Below, piece by piece: positions 63,199-64,000 of a stretch of 64,000 nucleotides of DNA. Position numbers and translations under genes: made by a program. The stretch is from Pseudohongiella sp. (GTDB lineage: Bacteria > Pseudomonadota > Gammaproteobacteria > Pseudomonadales > Pseudohongiellaceae). Within the stretch, counting starts at the first letter, position 1. Every line of letters begins with the position of its first letter. The notes under the pieces were generated by a model. The model worked only from the letters and a program-made list of their open reading frames with translations. It did not search any database and was not told the origin of the DNA. The stretch covers positions 124,001-188,000 of the forward strand of contig NZ_DRFV01000003.1 of assembly GCF_011050365.1 (NCBI RefSeq), read 5' to 3'.

Positions 63199-64000
63199 TC
63201 ACAACGCAGTGCTGCGCGCCTGCAGATAGGAAACGGCCCCCCTGCCGGCCACCCGGCCACTGGCCAGGCAGGCGTTCAGCAAATAACCACCGGTGGGCGC
63301 ATCCCAGTCCAGCATCTCTCCGGCACAGAATACGCCGGGCAGTTGATGCAGCATCAATGCATCGTTCAGCTCGGCAGCCACAATGCCACCGCCGGTGCTG
63401 ATCGCCTCGTCCAGAGGACGCGATGAATGCAGACGTTGTGGTAAACATTTTATGGCGCTGGCCAGTGCCTCCGGGTTATCTGCGGACCGCGGCGCCAGTT
63501 CGTGCAGCAAGGCGGCCCTGGCGCCACTGAAGGCAAGACGCTTGCGCAGGAAGTTGGCCTGCGACTGTTTGCCCCGGGGCTGTGCAAGGATATGCCTGAT
63601 GTCCGTGAGTGAGCGGTCCGGCATCAGGTCCCAGTAAATCTGCGCGTAGCCGTCACGCTCCAGTTGCTGCATTAACGCGCGTGATGCCTGATAGATCAGC
63701 CCGCCCTGCACGCCGTGCCGGCTGATCATGGCCTCGCCCGGTAGCCAGCCTGACGCACTGGCATCGAGCGACAACGCCACCGACTTCAGGGGCTGGCCGG
63801 CAAAGCGCTCACGCATGAATTCGCTCCACGGATAGTCAAAGCCGCAGTTAGACGGAGAAAACGGCGCCACCTTGATCCCGGCCTGCAACAGGACAGGCAG
63901 CCAGTGGCCATCCGAACCCAGACGCGACCAGCTGCCACCACCCAGCGCCAGCACCACCGATCTCGTGGTGATTTCCCTGGAGTATGCCGCATGACCTGGT
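63199..64000 (-). CDS. TIGR03862/HI0933-like flavoprotein, N-terminus cut by window edge
   Basis: The frame continues past 64000; about 266 residues are visible. The protein has VVLALGGGSWSRLGSDG, PSNCGFDYPWSE, RFAGQPLKSVALSLDA, ISTGGGIVAAELND and GVFCAGEMLDWDAPTGGYLL, which match the HI0933/YhiN flavoproteins of the TIGR03862 subgroup (putative FAD-dependent oxidoreductases). The dinucleotide-binding N-terminus should lie beyond the edge. A GTG within the frame is not the true start. Confidence 0.88.
   Translation of the reverse strand, partial: PGHAAYSREITTRSVVLALGGGSWSRLGSDGHWLPVLLQAGIKVAPFSPSNCGFDYPWSEFMRERFAGQPLKSVALSLDASASGWLPGEAMISRHGVQGGLIYQASRALMQQLERDGYAQIYWDLMPDRSLTDIRHILAQPRGKQSQANFLRKRLAFSGARAALLHELAPRSADNPEALASAIKCLPQRLHSSRPLDEAISTGGGIVAAELNDALMLHQLPGVFCAGEMLDWDAPTGGYLLNACLASGRVAGRGAVSYLQARSTAL

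Overview
The window looks like a chromosomal segment of a free-living, Gram-negative gammaproteobacterium, possibly marine. Evidence: an outer-membrane toolkit (TamA/TamB, a TonB-dependent receptor, PBP1B with a UB2H-type region, OpgG/OpgH), a FlhG-type MinD ATPase, and many c-di-GMP proteins including a CSS-motif EAL protein. The assignment rests on gene families only; no rRNA is present to confirm it. Coding density is very high, no intergenic gap reaches 300 bp, and many genes overlap by 1-4 bases or start with GTG or TTG. I saw no tRNA, rRNA, CRISPR array, insertion sequence, integrase or phage gene.

Layout. 1-6.2 kb (minus strand): acnA, fumC, a succinate-semialdehyde-type aldehyde dehydrogenase and a cut-off QEGLA/DUF1704 putative peptidase, apparently one operon. 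6.5-12.1 kb (plus): tamA-tamB. 12.1-22.8 kb: two divergent operons around a 272-bp control region. The left arm (minus) encodes a transglutaminase-like/DUF2126 putative amidoligase fusion, an ATP-grasp/alpha-E fusion and a second transglutaminase-like protease. The right arm (plus) encodes a stand-alone ATP-grasp protein, a stand-alone alpha-E protein and a zinc metallopeptidase. This is the most intriguing system here: by family membership it should form and cut amide bonds, but its substrate is unknown. 22.9-30.8 kb: bioY, a permuted NlpC/P60-type hydrolase, a CPXCG protein, a PEBP-like secreted protein, an amidohydrolase lipoprotein, serB, a conserved secreted protein of unknown role and a secreted alpha/beta hydrolase. 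30.8-38.5 kb: a TonB-dependent receptor, opgG-opgH and a sodium:solute symporter with a good promoter and terminator. 38.7-43.2 kb: a mini flagellar-rod-like protein coupled to DUF1853, a LysM/DUF5715 protein, a secreted TPR protein and a DUF454 protein.

43.2-46.5 kb (minus): a YqjD/YqjE/YqjK-like membrane operon running into an AI-2E-type permease and a Zn-ribbon/Smr-like protein, plus an ExoD protein. 46.6-51.9 kb (minus): a hybrid sensor kinase, PBP1B and a TPR lipoprotein, probably one unit. 52.1-63.0 kb: a c-di-GMP and signalling block with a DUF3820 protein, a REC-PAS-GGDEF-EAL protein behind an HDOD-histidine kinase, a FlhG-like ATPase with a hexapeptide-repeat tail, a small membrane protein, a GNAT enzyme, and a second run of EAL, proline iminopeptidase and GGDEF genes. 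The right edge cuts a TIGR03862-type flavoprotein.

Working together: the 52-63 kb block probably links phosphorelay and c-di-GMP signalling to surface behaviour. The 43-52 kb genes maintain the envelope. The 12-23 kb locus is a candidate peptide ligation/processing pathway. All functions are inferred from sequence motifs and family resemblance; no database search was possible.
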